This document shows, in pieces, positions 1 to 6,260 of a stretch of DNA of 8,071 bases. The translations under genes and the position numbers were made by a program. The stretch covers positions 1-8,071 of the forward strand of contig JBDRNO010000256.1 in the NCBI GenBank assembly GCA_043811005.1, given 5' to 3'. The notes below the pieces were generated by a model. That model made no database searches and was not told the DNA's origin. It saw only the letters and a program-made list of their open reading frames with translations. This DNA comes from JBDRNO01 sp043811005 (GTDB lineage Bacteria > Bacteroidota > Bacteroidia > NORP154). Within the stretch, counting starts at the first letter, position 1; each line of letters opens with the position of its first letter.

Positions 1-940
1 GATAAAATCGTACAGCTATACATTTATCCTTTTCATTAAATATATGCATGTGAATAAGAACATACCTGTAACTAAGCTTTCATTCACTCTTCTTAATAGG
101 GATTTGGTTGCAGGGTTCCTTGATTGGCTCCAGAAAGAAAGGGGCTGTGGCGAGGCTACCCGCAATCAGCGATTAGCAGCCATATCTTCCTTCATTAAAT
201 ATGCCGAATATATGAACCCAAGCCATTTATTTGATTGTCATCAAATATTATCCATTCCTTCTAAAAAGACAGAAAGCAAAGTTTTTAATTATCTGAATAT
301 TGACGGAATGAAACTTTTGTTGCAACAACCCAACACTCAAAAAGCCAAAGGACTCCGGAACATAGCCTTGTTATCGTTGATGTACGAAAGTGCCGCAAGG
401 GTTCAGGAGATTATTGATCTGACACCTACTTCCCTATTCATCACAAATAAACCATACAGGGTTATCCTGCATGGGAAGGGCAACAAATACAGGTCAATAC
501 CTCTTCCCGATAAGCAGGTAGGAATTCTCAGACAATACATGACCCAAAGTGGTCTTTTAAACAGGGAAAATGCACAAAAACCTTTGTTCCCAAATTATCA
601 GGGGCAGAAAATGACACGTAATGGGGTTAATAATATACTGGTTAAATATGTAAAGATGGCTAACGAGAAAAACCCCTCATTGGTACCTGATCATCTGAGT
701 TGCCATGCCATAAGGCATACCAAGGCTATGCATTTATTGGAATCAAAGGTTGAATTGATACATATTAGAGACTTCCTGGGACACAAATCGGTATTGACTA
801 CGGAAATATACGCTCGGATGAATCCTAAATTTACGTTTGAAGCGGTAAAGAACGCGTATAAAAACATAACTGCTGATAATATACCAGCCTGGAAGGGTAA
901 TAATGAATTAATGGTAATGCTGAAAAACCTTGCTAAATGA
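1..940 (+). CDS. Tyrosine site-specific recombinase, probably third member of a recombinase trio; 5' end outside window
   Basis: The gene cuts and rejoins DNA through a phosphotyrosine intermediate. The frame is open back to base 2, and the residues before the first internal ATG (base 44) continue the N-terminal SAM-like DNA-binding fold (a YTFILFIKYM helix), so 44 is not the real start and the gene is partial. Numbered from that ATG, the core-binding domain covers about 1-80 and the catalytic domain about 85-275. All six catalytic residues are visible: Arg119 (SAARVQE), Lys145 (HGKGNK), His221 and Arg224 (CHAIRH), His247 (LGHK) and nucleophile Tyr256 (TTEIYARM). The C-terminal extension (NITADNIPAW...) resembles the last recombinase of RIT elements, which is family knowledge rather than something tested here. 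The stop is followed within 10 bp by a 16-bp inverted repeat, fitting the end of such an element. It could instead be a solitary integrase; the two partner recombinases would lie left of base 1. It appears intact and active. Confidence 0.9.
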   Translation, partial: IKSYSYTFILFIKYMHVNKNIPVTKLSFTLLNRDLVAGFLDWLQKERGCGEATRNQRLAAISSFIKYAEYMNPSHLFDCHQILSIPSKKTESKVFNYLNIDGMKLLLQQPNTQKAKGLRNIALLSLMYESAARVQEIIDLTPTSLFITNKPYRVILHGKGNKYRSIPLPDKQVGILRQYMTQSGLLNRENAQKPLFPNYQGQKMTRNGVNNILVKYVKMANEKNPSLVPDHLSCHAIRHTKAMHLLESKVELIHIRDFLGHKSVLTTEIYARMNPKFTFEAVKNAYKNITADNIPAWKGNNELMVMLKNLAK

Positions 941-947
941 GACAAGA

Positions 948-1028
948 TATTATGCGAAGTAATTAGCGAAATTAGGACAACTAAGTAGATGGTTCACAAC
1001 AGATACCATTGTATTACTTCGCATAATA
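948..1028. repeat. Perfect 16-bp inverted repeat, 49-bp spacer, at the recombinase element end
   Basis: TATTATGCGAAGTAAT at 948-963 is exactly reverse-complemented at 1013-1028. The spacer is 49 bp (964-1012), and the left arm is followed by a partial echo of itself (TTAGCGAAATTAG, 963-975). A pair of inverted arms beside a tyrosine recombinase gene is what paired recombinase-binding sites look like, with the crossover region between or beside them. The arms could also fold into a long-looped hairpin that stops transcription from the recombinase gene, but no T-run specific to that is obvious. The IstB tail is read through the whole structure on the other strand. Confidence 0.75.
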
Positions 1029-1693
1029 AAAAAGTGAGGATAATCGGCCAGGGTCGGTTCTCCGATAAACTCGTACCATTTAACCACAGGAAGCTGCGAT
1101 GTTATTAATGTTGACTTTTTCCCGTACCTGTCTTCAAGTATTTGCAGGATCGCCAGTCTCGATATATTGTCAAGGGGTGTTAAACCGAAGTCGTCAAGTA
1201 TCAATAAATGTGTTTTTTCGATTTGATTAAGCAGTTTAATAAACGTGCCATCAAGTTTGGACTGAGATACTTTTTCCAGGAAGCGGTTCATGCCAAAATA
1301 GATGACCCGATAACCCAGCGAACAAGCCTGCCTGCCAAGGGCACAGGCCAGATAGCTTTTGCCGCACCCGGTAGCACCGGTTATAAGTATATTTTCGGCG
1401 CGGTCAATAACAAGTCCATCGGCAAGCTTCATGAGCTGATCCGTTGTAATATTCCGTGCCGGGTTGCAATAGACCTGTTCCAGTATAGCATTATAACGAA
1501 GTTTGCTTTGCCTGAGATAAAGTTGTGTTTTCTGGTTGACCCTGTGTTGCAGCTCCGCCTCTGCCATCCGTGCTATGAGCTGGTCAGCAGACACCTGCTC
1601 GTGCACCGGCACAGAGAGAGCTGCCTCGTAGGTCCTGACCATACCATGAAGTTTTAATTTTCTTAACTGATCAACTGTTGTCTGAACATTCAT
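950..1693 (-). CDS. istB: IS21-family helper ATPase IstB with its C-terminus replaced
   Basis: IstB is the AAA+ ATPase that assembles on target DNA and activates the IstA transposase. It shows the family N-terminal helical region (1-90), a Walker A motif GATGCGKS (106-113), Walker B LLILDD (163-168) and the conserved GEPTLAD motif (211-217). After residue 217 the expected AILDRL segment and the basic end of the protein are absent. They are replaced by 30 residues (YPHFFIMRSN onwards) encoded by the adjoining recombinase element. Total length, 247 residues, stays near the family norm only by chance. The start ATG lies 21 bp behind the istA stop, the usual istA-istB arrangement. The nucleotide-binding core is present, but loss of the conserved C-terminal part probably makes the protein non-functional; effectively it is an interrupted gene. 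Confidence 0.88.
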   Translation of the reverse strand: MNVQTTVDQLRKLKLHGMVRTYEAALSVPVHEQVSADQLIARMAEAELQHRVNQKTQLYLRQSKLRYNAILEQVYCNPARNITTDQLMKLADGLVIDRAENILITGATGCGKSYLACALGRQACSLGYRVIYFGMNRFLEKVSQSKLDGTFIKLLNQIEKTHLLILDDFGLTPLDNISRLAILQILEDRYGKKSTLITSQLPVVKWYEFIGEPTLADYPHFFIMRSNTMVSVVNHLLSCPNFANYFA

Positions 1694-1714
1694 AATGATT
1701 TTGATTTTATTGAT

Positions 1715-3280
1715 TTAATTGTATGCTTCTGCTCCCCTTATGTTCTCATGCTCCGGGATAAAAAGGGTTAATTCATTTTCACTTGTGGGTATTTTATCAA
1801 GGTTGTTTTTAAGTATGTTATGGAGTATCTTATAGTTAATCCGACTTCCTGTGTTTGCCCGTTTGCAGGCAGCTTCAAGCCTGGCGTTACCATATTTATC
1901 TGCAAGTTTCAATACACCAAGACATCCATCATATGTCTGTTCGATAAATGCCTTTGATCCCAAAAGACGATTGATTGCTATTTTGGTTTGTTCCCCAATA
2001 CGGGAAGCTTTGATTATGAAGTCATCTTCTGTCCATCCTTTTTGCTCTTTGTATCTCAGGTGAGACTCCGGCATATGTTCAGGCAGTGTTGTGTAACCGT
2101 TACGGCGATAGTCTCTTTTATGTGTCGCTATACGCTGGATATTATCGATAAATATCTCTACAACCTGCTCATCATAAACAATGACCGTCTCCTTTCCAAT
2201 ATATTGATGAGGAACGCTGTACTGATGCCAGTCTTCTCCAAGTATAACATGATAATTTGGCTTGACCTTAGCCTTGGTACGGTATTTAAGTGTGAAAGGC
2301 TCTGCAGGCAGTTCCCTGAGCAATGGTTTTTCTTCATTAATAAACCGATCATTCCGGCTTACCCCTTGCTTAAACATTAAACGATTATTAAACTCCTCGA
2401 GCAGATCCCGGACACGCGCTTTAAGTTCCGCTAGACTATAAAATGTCTCATCACGCATCCTGGCATTTATCCTCTGGTATGACAGGTGTACACTTTTTTC
2501 AACAGAGGGCTTATCTTTTGGCTTAGCCGGTCTTGTGGCTTTCAAAGAGGTGTTGTAGTGAACGGACCATTGTTCGGTCAGTAGTGTAAATGACGGTTCA
2601 TAACGGTTCGTTTGTGTCACAATTTGTTTCATATTGTCTGACAGAACTACCTTTGTAATACCACCAAAGTATTCTGCGGTACGGTTAAGGGCGGGCACCA
2701 GGTGCTCCAGCCTTCCGGAGACAAGAGGCTCTATATAACTAAAGGAACTATATGGCAAAGTACACACCAACACCGGGCATTCAACAACTTCGCCGGTTGC
2801 CCGATCAACGTAGCTCATCTTTTTACCTGCAAAATCGATCTCAAGAAGCTCACCGGGAGAGTATGTATTATGGTAAACAGGACTCTTTTTATAGCTGTGT
2901 TTTGAAAGAAGATCACAAAACTGAGAGTAGCTGTAGCTATCAGGTGCCGACTGCCGATATTCATTCCACAAAAGCTCCCTGGTTACGCCGGTTCTGTTTA
3001 ATTCATTTAAAAAATAGTCAAGATGTTCATTAAGGTACTTTCGCCTGGAATCCGGCTCTTTAATGGTCTCTTTGGTGTAAACAATCGCTGCAAGGTCAGT
3101 ATCTGGCAACTGCAGCAACTCATTATAGCTCTTGCCTGTTTGCCAAAAACGCAACTCATAAGAATCGATGGTGTTGCGGCTTGCCCCGGTTTGCCGGCTG
3201 GCCTCACGCTTACTGTGACCATCTGATAATAACTGTAATATCCGACGTACTTGTAACATACTCTTTGGTTTATTTGCCAT
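1715..3280 (-). CDS. istA: IS21-family transposase IstA
   Basis: This is a DDE transposase that binds the terminal repeats and catalyses strand transfer. The ATG at 3280 (MANKPKSMLQ) is preferred, giving 521 residues; an in-frame TTG at 3301 would add seven. Numbered from that TTG, the N-terminal helix-turn-helix is at about 17-50 (SKREASRQTGASRNTID). The catalytic core has Asp156 (EIDFAGK), Asp222 (LSDNMK) and Glu268 (KPSVEKSV), and a C-terminal beta domain lies around 340-395 (HVILGEDWHQYSV). Length and motif spacing fit full-length IstA, with no frameshift or internal stop. It is followed after 21 bp by istB, probably co-transcribed. Its upstream region contains the repeated binding sites of the IS end, so IstA binding there may also influence its own transcription; that point is inference. 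Confidence 0.95.
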   Translation of the reverse strand: MANKPKSMLQVRRILQLLSDGHSKREASRQTGASRNTIDSYELRFWQTGKSYNELLQLPDTDLAAIVYTKETIKEPDSRRKYLNEHLDYFLNELNRTGVTRELLWNEYRQSAPDSYSYSQFCDLLSKHSYKKSPVYHNTYSPGELLEIDFAGKKMSYVDRATGEVVECPVLVCTLPYSSFSYIEPLVSGRLEHLVPALNRTAEYFGGITKVVLSDNMKQIVTQTNRYEPSFTLLTEQWSVHYNTSLKATRPAKPKDKPSVEKSVHLSYQRINARMRDETFYSLAELKARVRDLLEEFNNRLMFKQGVSRNDRFINEEKPLLRELPAEPFTLKYRTKAKVKPNYHVILGEDWHQYSVPHQYIGKETVIVYDEQVVEIFIDNIQRIATHKRDYRRNGYTTLPEHMPESHLRYKEQKGWTEDDFIIKASRIGEQTKIAINRLLGSKAFIEQTYDGCLGVLKLADKYGNARLEAACKRANTGSRINYKILHNILKNNLDKIPTSENELTLFIPEHENIRGAEAYN

Positions 3281-3339
3281 GTTAATTGATTTTGCAACCA
3301 AATTAACAAAGCTCTTCGTTACAAATCCGCCGTCGGTGG

Positions 3340-3480
3340 GTGGCTCAGTTTCTGCCGGAATGACAGGCCTTAAAAATCCTTTAAAGAGTGGCTCACTTTC
3401 GTCCGGAACAGGTGGCTCACATTGCTCCGGAATAAGTGGCTCAGTTTACTCCGGAATAAGTGGCTCAGTTTAGTCCGGAT
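3340..3480. repeat. Array of 21-bp terminal repeats at 24-bp period (IS21 end, transposase sites)
   Basis: Units beginning GTGGCTCA and ending TCCGGAA or close to it start at 3340, 3388, 3412, 3436 and 3460. The step is exactly 24 bp, with one 48-bp gap. In the gap, at 3364, a decayed unit sits in register, keeping GGC near its start and a few matches near its end, so the original array had six units. The variable centre differs between copies while both flanks are conserved, as expected for protein-binding sites. Multiple direct repeats at the ends are known for the IS21 family and serve as transposase contact sites. The outermost unit ends in GGAT instead of GGAA. Confidence 0.88.
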
Positions 3481-3486
3481 TATTCA

Positions 3487-3740
3487 TTTTCATAATGTTA
3501 AGTTTTAATTATGGAAGTTAAGATATTTTAAAACCCAAGTCAAATAAATCTAACTCATTACATAATATCTAATTGCCACATCTTTCGAATAGAGATGTGG
3601 TAAAATGCCACCTATTTATCTGTCTGCTAATACATTAACATAAAATACACACTGGTTTCAGGACAAGACTGTTTAAGATTAGATTCTAATTTTTATGGGT
3701 ACGGATTAAGGAAAACCTACAGTAAATTACACTCGTTTAA
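3487..3740. other. Non-coding stretch between the IS end and the exported-protein array
   Basis: These 254 bp are AT-rich and carry no credible gene on either strand. The only structure is the hairpin at 3573-3603. The stretch lies downstream of the last gene of the minus-strand array, so it holds the 3' trailer of that operon and the insertion point of the IS. Confidence 0.6.
3573..3603 (-). terminator. Possible hairpin terminator of the exported-protein operon
   Basis: CCACATCT (3576-3583) pairs perfectly with AGATGTGG (3593-3600) around a 9-nt loop. Three more pairs, including one G-T, extend the stem to about 11 bp. It lies about 140 bp beyond the stop of the last array gene. There is no clear run of T on either side, so it may be an RNA-end-stabilising stem or a protein site instead of an intrinsic terminator. 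Confidence 0.35.
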
Positions 3741-4301
3741 TTACTTTTTGTTGCTTTTAGTCCCCTTCCCTTCAAACGCCTTCCACCATGTATTATCTTT
3801 CAAATTTTCACCTTTTACACTAAATGACATCCAGTCATCACTAAAATTCCATGTCCATCGTGAAACTTCAACTTTCCCATTTGGATAATACATAGTTCCA
3901 TTTTCTGTGCAAGTTCTCTTATCTGTAAATGTGGGTGTTGAGTTAAACCAACTTCCATCATCATAAAAAATATGTGTCATACATATTTTCTTAATAGGGT
4001 CGTAACCTGTTATCTCAACACCATTTTGTGTATAGTTTTTTGTTTTCCATTGGTGTAAAATCTCAAGTGCATAACCATTTAAAATCCTTTGACCTGTAAG
4101 CGTCCAATCTACATGATAGTAGGGTGCAGATAGACTATCACGTGCTTCTCCTTGAATATTCCAGATTCCAGACCAAGCATCCAATACATTATATTCAGAC
4201 CCTGCTTTGGGGGATTCTTTTTGTGTGGTTTGTGCTTGTATTCCGTTTGTACAGAAAAACAGGAATACAGCAATTATTGTGGTTAAACAGAATGCTTTCA
4301 T
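3741..4301 (-). CDS. Secreted DUF1579-like beta protein (gene A)
   Basis: The protein has 186 residues, with a signal peptide at 1-23 (MKAFCLTTIIAVF, cleavage likely after GIQA). The mature part has the pattern of DUF1579/lipocalin-like beta-barrel proteins: a W-x-x-x-GIWNIQGEARDS opening strand (43-56), GQRILNGYALEI (70-81), GYDPIKKICMTHIFYDDGSW (99-118) and an aromatic-rich end (WTWNFSDDWMSF, 149-160). No catalytic motif is seen; such barrels commonly bind or sense small ligands, but nothing here specifies one. It is the last gene of the array, 24 bp behind gene B. Its first 16 bp of start context (ACCCAATCAAATGAAA) are identical to those of gene E, and its signal peptide is near-identical to those of B and D. 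Confidence 0.8.
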   Translation of the reverse strand: MKAFCLTTIIAVFLFFCTNGIQAQTTQKESPKAGSEYNVLDAWSGIWNIQGEARDSLSAPYYHVDWTLTGQRILNGYALEILHQWKTKNYTQNGVEITGYDPIKKICMTHIFYDDGSWFNSTPTFTDKRTCTENGTMYYPNGKVEVSRWTWNFSDDWMSFSVKGENLKDNTWWKAFEGKGTKSNKK

Positions 4302-4311
4302 TTGATTGGGT
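4296..4311 (-). repeat. 16-bp start context of gene A, identical to that of gene E
   Basis: On the minus strand ACCCAATCAAATGAAA spans the start codon of gene A and recurs exactly at 7176-7191 across the start of gene E. The spacers further upstream, behind the stops of B and F, are also alike (both contain ATTCATAA just after TAG). The AT-rich leader fits Bacteroidota initiation regions, which rarely use Shine-Dalgarno pairing. The identity most likely reflects duplication of the intergenic segment. Confidence 0.75.
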
Positions 4312-4325
4312 TTGTTTATGAATAC

Positions 4326-4814
4326 CTATTTTACTCGTGTATATGCATCAATTTTAACAGGATTGTTATTTACAAAGGTAGTTTCCACCAGTACATTAGG
4401 TGAAGTTAATTCGACTTCCCACTTTGAAGTTGCTCTTTCTGAATTCGAAATATCACTATATGGGAACATAACGCATTTATTTTTTGATGAGAACCAAGTT
4501 ACATAAAGTGCAATGTCCACCCCTTTAATCATTTCAGAAAGAATGAATTTATCAGTTGTTTTGTCATATCCCCAAAGTTCTTTTCCTTCTGTAACAATTT
4601 TCCCTTTTGTGACATATTTAAAATAACCTTCAACTCCCGTCCCAAAAGATTTTATATCCCAGTAACAAATTGTGTCTTTAGCCACATCACACTTCCAAGA
4701 ACCTATTAACTGCTTCATCAACTCAACCTGATTGAGCGTGGTTTGTGCCTGTAATCCATTTGTACATAGTAACATGAATACAGCAATCATTGTGGTAAAA
4801 CAAAATGTTTTCAT
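4326..4814 (-). CDS. Secreted stand-alone barrel-like domain protein, paralogue of the C-terminal half of E and F (gene B)
   Basis: The protein has 162 residues. A signal peptide (1-23, MKTFCFTTMIAVFMLLCTNG, cleavage near LQA) is joined directly to a domain that starts at LNQVELMKQL (27). This domain matches gene E from its residue 169 and gene F from its residue 152. Shared landmarks are KDT, the KSFGTG/KSYGTG turn, LWGYDK (80-85), VTWFSSKN, PYSDISN (118-124) and the end DAYTRVK. The opening LIGSWKCD and the alternating beta pattern suggest a small lipocalin-like or DUF1579-like barrel, with no catalytic residues apparent. It sits 20 bp behind gene C and 24 bp before gene A. B looks like a module fusion: an A/D-type signal peptide attached at the domain boundary of an E/F-type protein. 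Specific function unknown. Confidence 0.82.
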   Translation of the reverse strand: MKTFCFTTMIAVFMLLCTNGLQAQTTLNQVELMKQLIGSWKCDVAKDTICYWDIKSFGTGVEGYFKYVTKGKIVTEGKELWGYDKTTDKFILSEMIKGVDIALYVTWFSSKNKCVMFPYSDISNSERATSKWEVELTSPNVLVETTFVNNNPVKIDAYTRVK

Positions 4815-4834
4815 GGATTGTTTATTGGATTACA

Positions 4835-5314
4835 TTACAGACTTTCCATCGGTTTACGAGTGTTCCAGATGCCTACACTACACTTCCAATATCCATCTAT
4901 CTTCTTATAGATATCAACAAACTTGTCCACATATTCGACAGTCCCATTTGGTGTTTTTAGGCTGTAGTGAACAGTACCTCTGGCGTATCCGAGGTCTCCA
5001 GAAGCTGAAACTTCAATATTGTCAATTGTCTGTGTAATGGTGTTATGAAGATAGGTGGTATCAGAAAAGTATATTTCCCATGATTTTCTGATAGCTTCTA
5101 TACCAACAGAAATTGGTTTGTTTGGTTCTATCTGAACAGCGTCTGACGTATAAATACTTAGAACTTTATTGATGTCTTTTGCCTTGTTAGCAGCTATCCA
5201 CTGGTCTTCGATGTTGCGAATTGCATCAGCTTCAGCAACCAGATTCACTTTCGGGGTGGAATTGCATCCGATTAAAATGATGCACGTCCAAAAAAGTAAA
5301 GTAATTTTTTTCAT
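4835..5314 (-). CDS. NTF2/SnoaL-like (DUF4440-type) lipoprotein (gene C)
   Basis: The protein has 159 residues with a lipoprotein signal: MKKITLLFW, then lipobox LIGC with the lipidated Cys at 17. The mature part is one NTF2-like fold of the DUF4440/YybH kind: a long first helix (AIRNIEDQWIAANKAKDINKV, about 31-51), then LSIYTSDAVQIEPN, GIEAIRKSWE, a beta sheet with DLGYARGTVHYS (91-102), and the closing strand GYWKCSVGIWNTRKP. Members of this fold include ligand-binding proteins and isomerases, but no active-site set can be identified here. It follows gene D by 44 bp and precedes gene B by 20 bp. The order NTF2-like then barrel repeats, as separate genes, the domain order inside E and F. Its similarity to their N-terminal halves is only at fold level as far as can be seen by eye. 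Confidence 0.85.
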   Translation of the reverse strand: MKKITLLFWTCIILIGCNSTPKVNLVAEADAIRNIEDQWIAANKAKDINKVLSIYTSDAVQIEPNKPISVGIEAIRKSWEIYFSDTTYLHNTITQTIDNIEVSASGDLGYARGTVHYSLKTPNGTVEYVDKFVDIYKKIDGYWKCSVGIWNTRKPMESL

Positions 5315-5358
5315 GGTCTTAATGTTTTATTAATATTCAAAATCAAAAAATTGATTAA

Positions 5359-6207
5359 TTATCGTTTAAAAATAGTCTTTAAACCATTAGTAAGTGCTGT
5401 TGAATAAACTGAGATATGAGTCTCACCTTCAAATATTTGTGGAACAAATTTAAAACCTTCATAATTACGCATCTGGATATTCTTGATGAATTCATCAGTG
5501 GGATTAATAATCAAATCTTTATCATCCAAAGAACCATAAGCAATATAAACAGTCTTATTTAATTCCTTATGATTGCTAGAGTATTCAGTTTCCAGTTTAA
5601 AAATGCTTTTATAATTCCAACTTAATGGCGGAGCAATAATAATATAACTATTAAACATTTCGGGTTGTGTAAACAGAACATAGGAACTTAGCATCCCACC
5701 GAAAGATATACCCATAATTGTAACTGAATCCTTATTTGTTCGATAGTTTTTGTTGATGGCAGGAAATAATTCATTCTTCATAAATTTCAGAAAGTTGTCT
5801 GCTCCACCAGTACTTTTAAACCAACCTTTAGCAGAAACAGTATCATTGCAGTGTGTATAATCTCTTGCCCTTTTTCCCCACCAGATATTCGTACCTTTCC
5901 CGTAACTTATGCCAATCACAATAATATCCTTAATCTCATTACTCCACATCAACCAGTCTGCAATTTCTTTAGTCATTCCAAATGATTTATCACCATCCAG
6001 AACATAGAGAACTGGGTAAGATTTTTTTGATGGAGAATAGCCGATTGGTAAGCCTACCTGAATTATGTAATTTTCACCTGCAACATATTTTGATTCTATA
6101 TAAAATTGCTCAGTGTTATCAAGGCAGACCTTATTTGGTTTTGGTTGTGTAGTTTGAGCCAGTATCACATTTGTACAGAGTAACAGGAAGTAACAGGAAT
6201 GCGACAA
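5359..6207 (-). CDS. Exported alpha/beta hydrolase (esterase D/IroE-like) with a frameshifted signal-peptide region (gene D)
   Basis: This is a serine hydrolase of the putative-esterase family (enterochelin esterase/S-formylglutathione hydrolase-like). Landmarks are YPVLYVLDGD (64-73), the RARDYTH loop (113-119), nucleophile elbow GISFGG with Ser168, an acid in YGSLDDKD (Asp228/229/231) and catalytic His264 (GETHIS). Numbering is from a TTG at 6207, the only start this frame allows before a stop at 6217-6219. The real ancestral start is most likely the ATG at 6235 (MKTLCLTTMVVAFLLL), matching the signal peptides of A and B. It is out of frame because of a 10-bp tandem duplication at 6180-6199; from that ATG translation now stops at 6131. 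The TTG form would have a weak signal peptide without a basic start. The catalytic part is intact. Substrate unknown; ester bonds of a periplasmic or external substrate are likely. Confidence 0.82.
   Translation of the reverse strand: MSHSCYFLLLCTNVILAQTTQPKPNKVCLDNTEQFYIESKYVAGENYIIQVGLPIGYSPSKKSYPVLYVLDGDKSFGMTKEIADWLMWSNEIKDIIVIGISYGKGTNIWWGKRARDYTHCNDTVSAKGWFKSTGGADNFLKFMKNELFPAINKNYRTNKDSVTIMGISFGGMLSSYVLFTQPEMFNSYIIIAPPLSWNYKSIFKLETEYSSNHKELNKTVYIAYGSLDDKDLIINPTDEFIKNIQMRNYEGFKFVPQIFEGETHISVYSTALTNGLKTIFKR
6180..6199. repeat. 10-bp tandem duplication in the hydrolase signal-peptide codons
   Basis: GTAACAGGAA occurs twice in direct succession on the plus strand (6180-6189 and 6190-6199). 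Removing one copy restores a single frame from the ATG at 6235, reading MKTLCLTTMVVAFLLLCTNV and on into the hydrolase, exactly parallel to the signal peptides of genes A and B. It shifts the frame by +1 and leaves the canonical start with only a 34-codon peptide (6131-6235). Confidence 0.9.
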
Positions 6208-6260
6208 CCATTGTTGTTAAACATAATGTTTTCATATAACTGGATTTGAATAATGGATGT

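Larger units (their letters stand above)
1..1042 (+). mobile_element. Right-hand part of a recombinase-in-trio-like element nested in an IS21-family element
   Basis: The unit comprises the tyrosine recombinase gene and about 100 bp of terminal non-coding DNA with an inverted repeat. Its inner boundary is set by homology of the neighbouring istB: the reading frame follows the IstB family down to GEPTLAD, whose Asp codon is at 1043-1045, and then departs. The normal continuation is an AILDRL-like motif. The element therefore begins within a few bases of 1042. The left part of the element, including any partner recombinases and the other terminus, is outside the window. The RIT assignment is an inference from the recombinase subtype plus the terminal repeat; the insertion into istB follows from the broken protein. 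Confidence 0.6.
1043..3486 (-). mobile_element. IS21-family insertion sequence, truncated on its istB side
   Basis: The element contains istA, the broken istB, and one terminus with multiple repeats. The outer end is placed near 3486 because the last 24-bp repeat unit ends at 3480 and the next CA dinucleotide, as expected at IS21-family ends (TG...CA), is at 3485-3486; this placement is approximate. The opposite terminus is missing from the window, displaced by the recombinase element at about 1042, so the target-site duplication cannot be checked. With a complete istA but a damaged istB, transposition would need IstB from another copy. Confidence 0.8.

Noticed and set aside
44..46. ATG at 44 as the recombinase start.
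   Set aside because: The frame is open to the window edge and the upstream residues continue the expected N-terminal helix, so the gene is partial.
1208..1657. Long plus-strand open frame opposite istB.
   Set aside because: Antisense shadow of the well-supported istB; no domain is recognisable in it.
3299..3301. TTG at 3301 as the istA start.
   Set aside because: The in-frame ATG at 3280 gives a normal IstA N-terminus; the TTG adds seven residues without support, though it cannot be excluded.
3279..3473. Plus-strand open frame reading Gly/Ser-rich repeats (SGSVYSGISGSV-like).
   Set aside because: It is only a translation of the 24-bp IS terminal repeats and overlaps the istA start; no gene is supported.
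3340..3480. Regular short repeats that could suggest a CRISPR array.
   Set aside because: The units are 21 bp with only 3 bp between them, so there are no spacers, and they sit at an IS21 end next to istA.
3674..3695. Palindrome ATTAGA-T-TCTAAT followed by a T-run, as a terminator.
   Set aside because: The loop would be a single base, the stem is all but one pair A-T, and the T-run faces the plus strand, where no gene ends.
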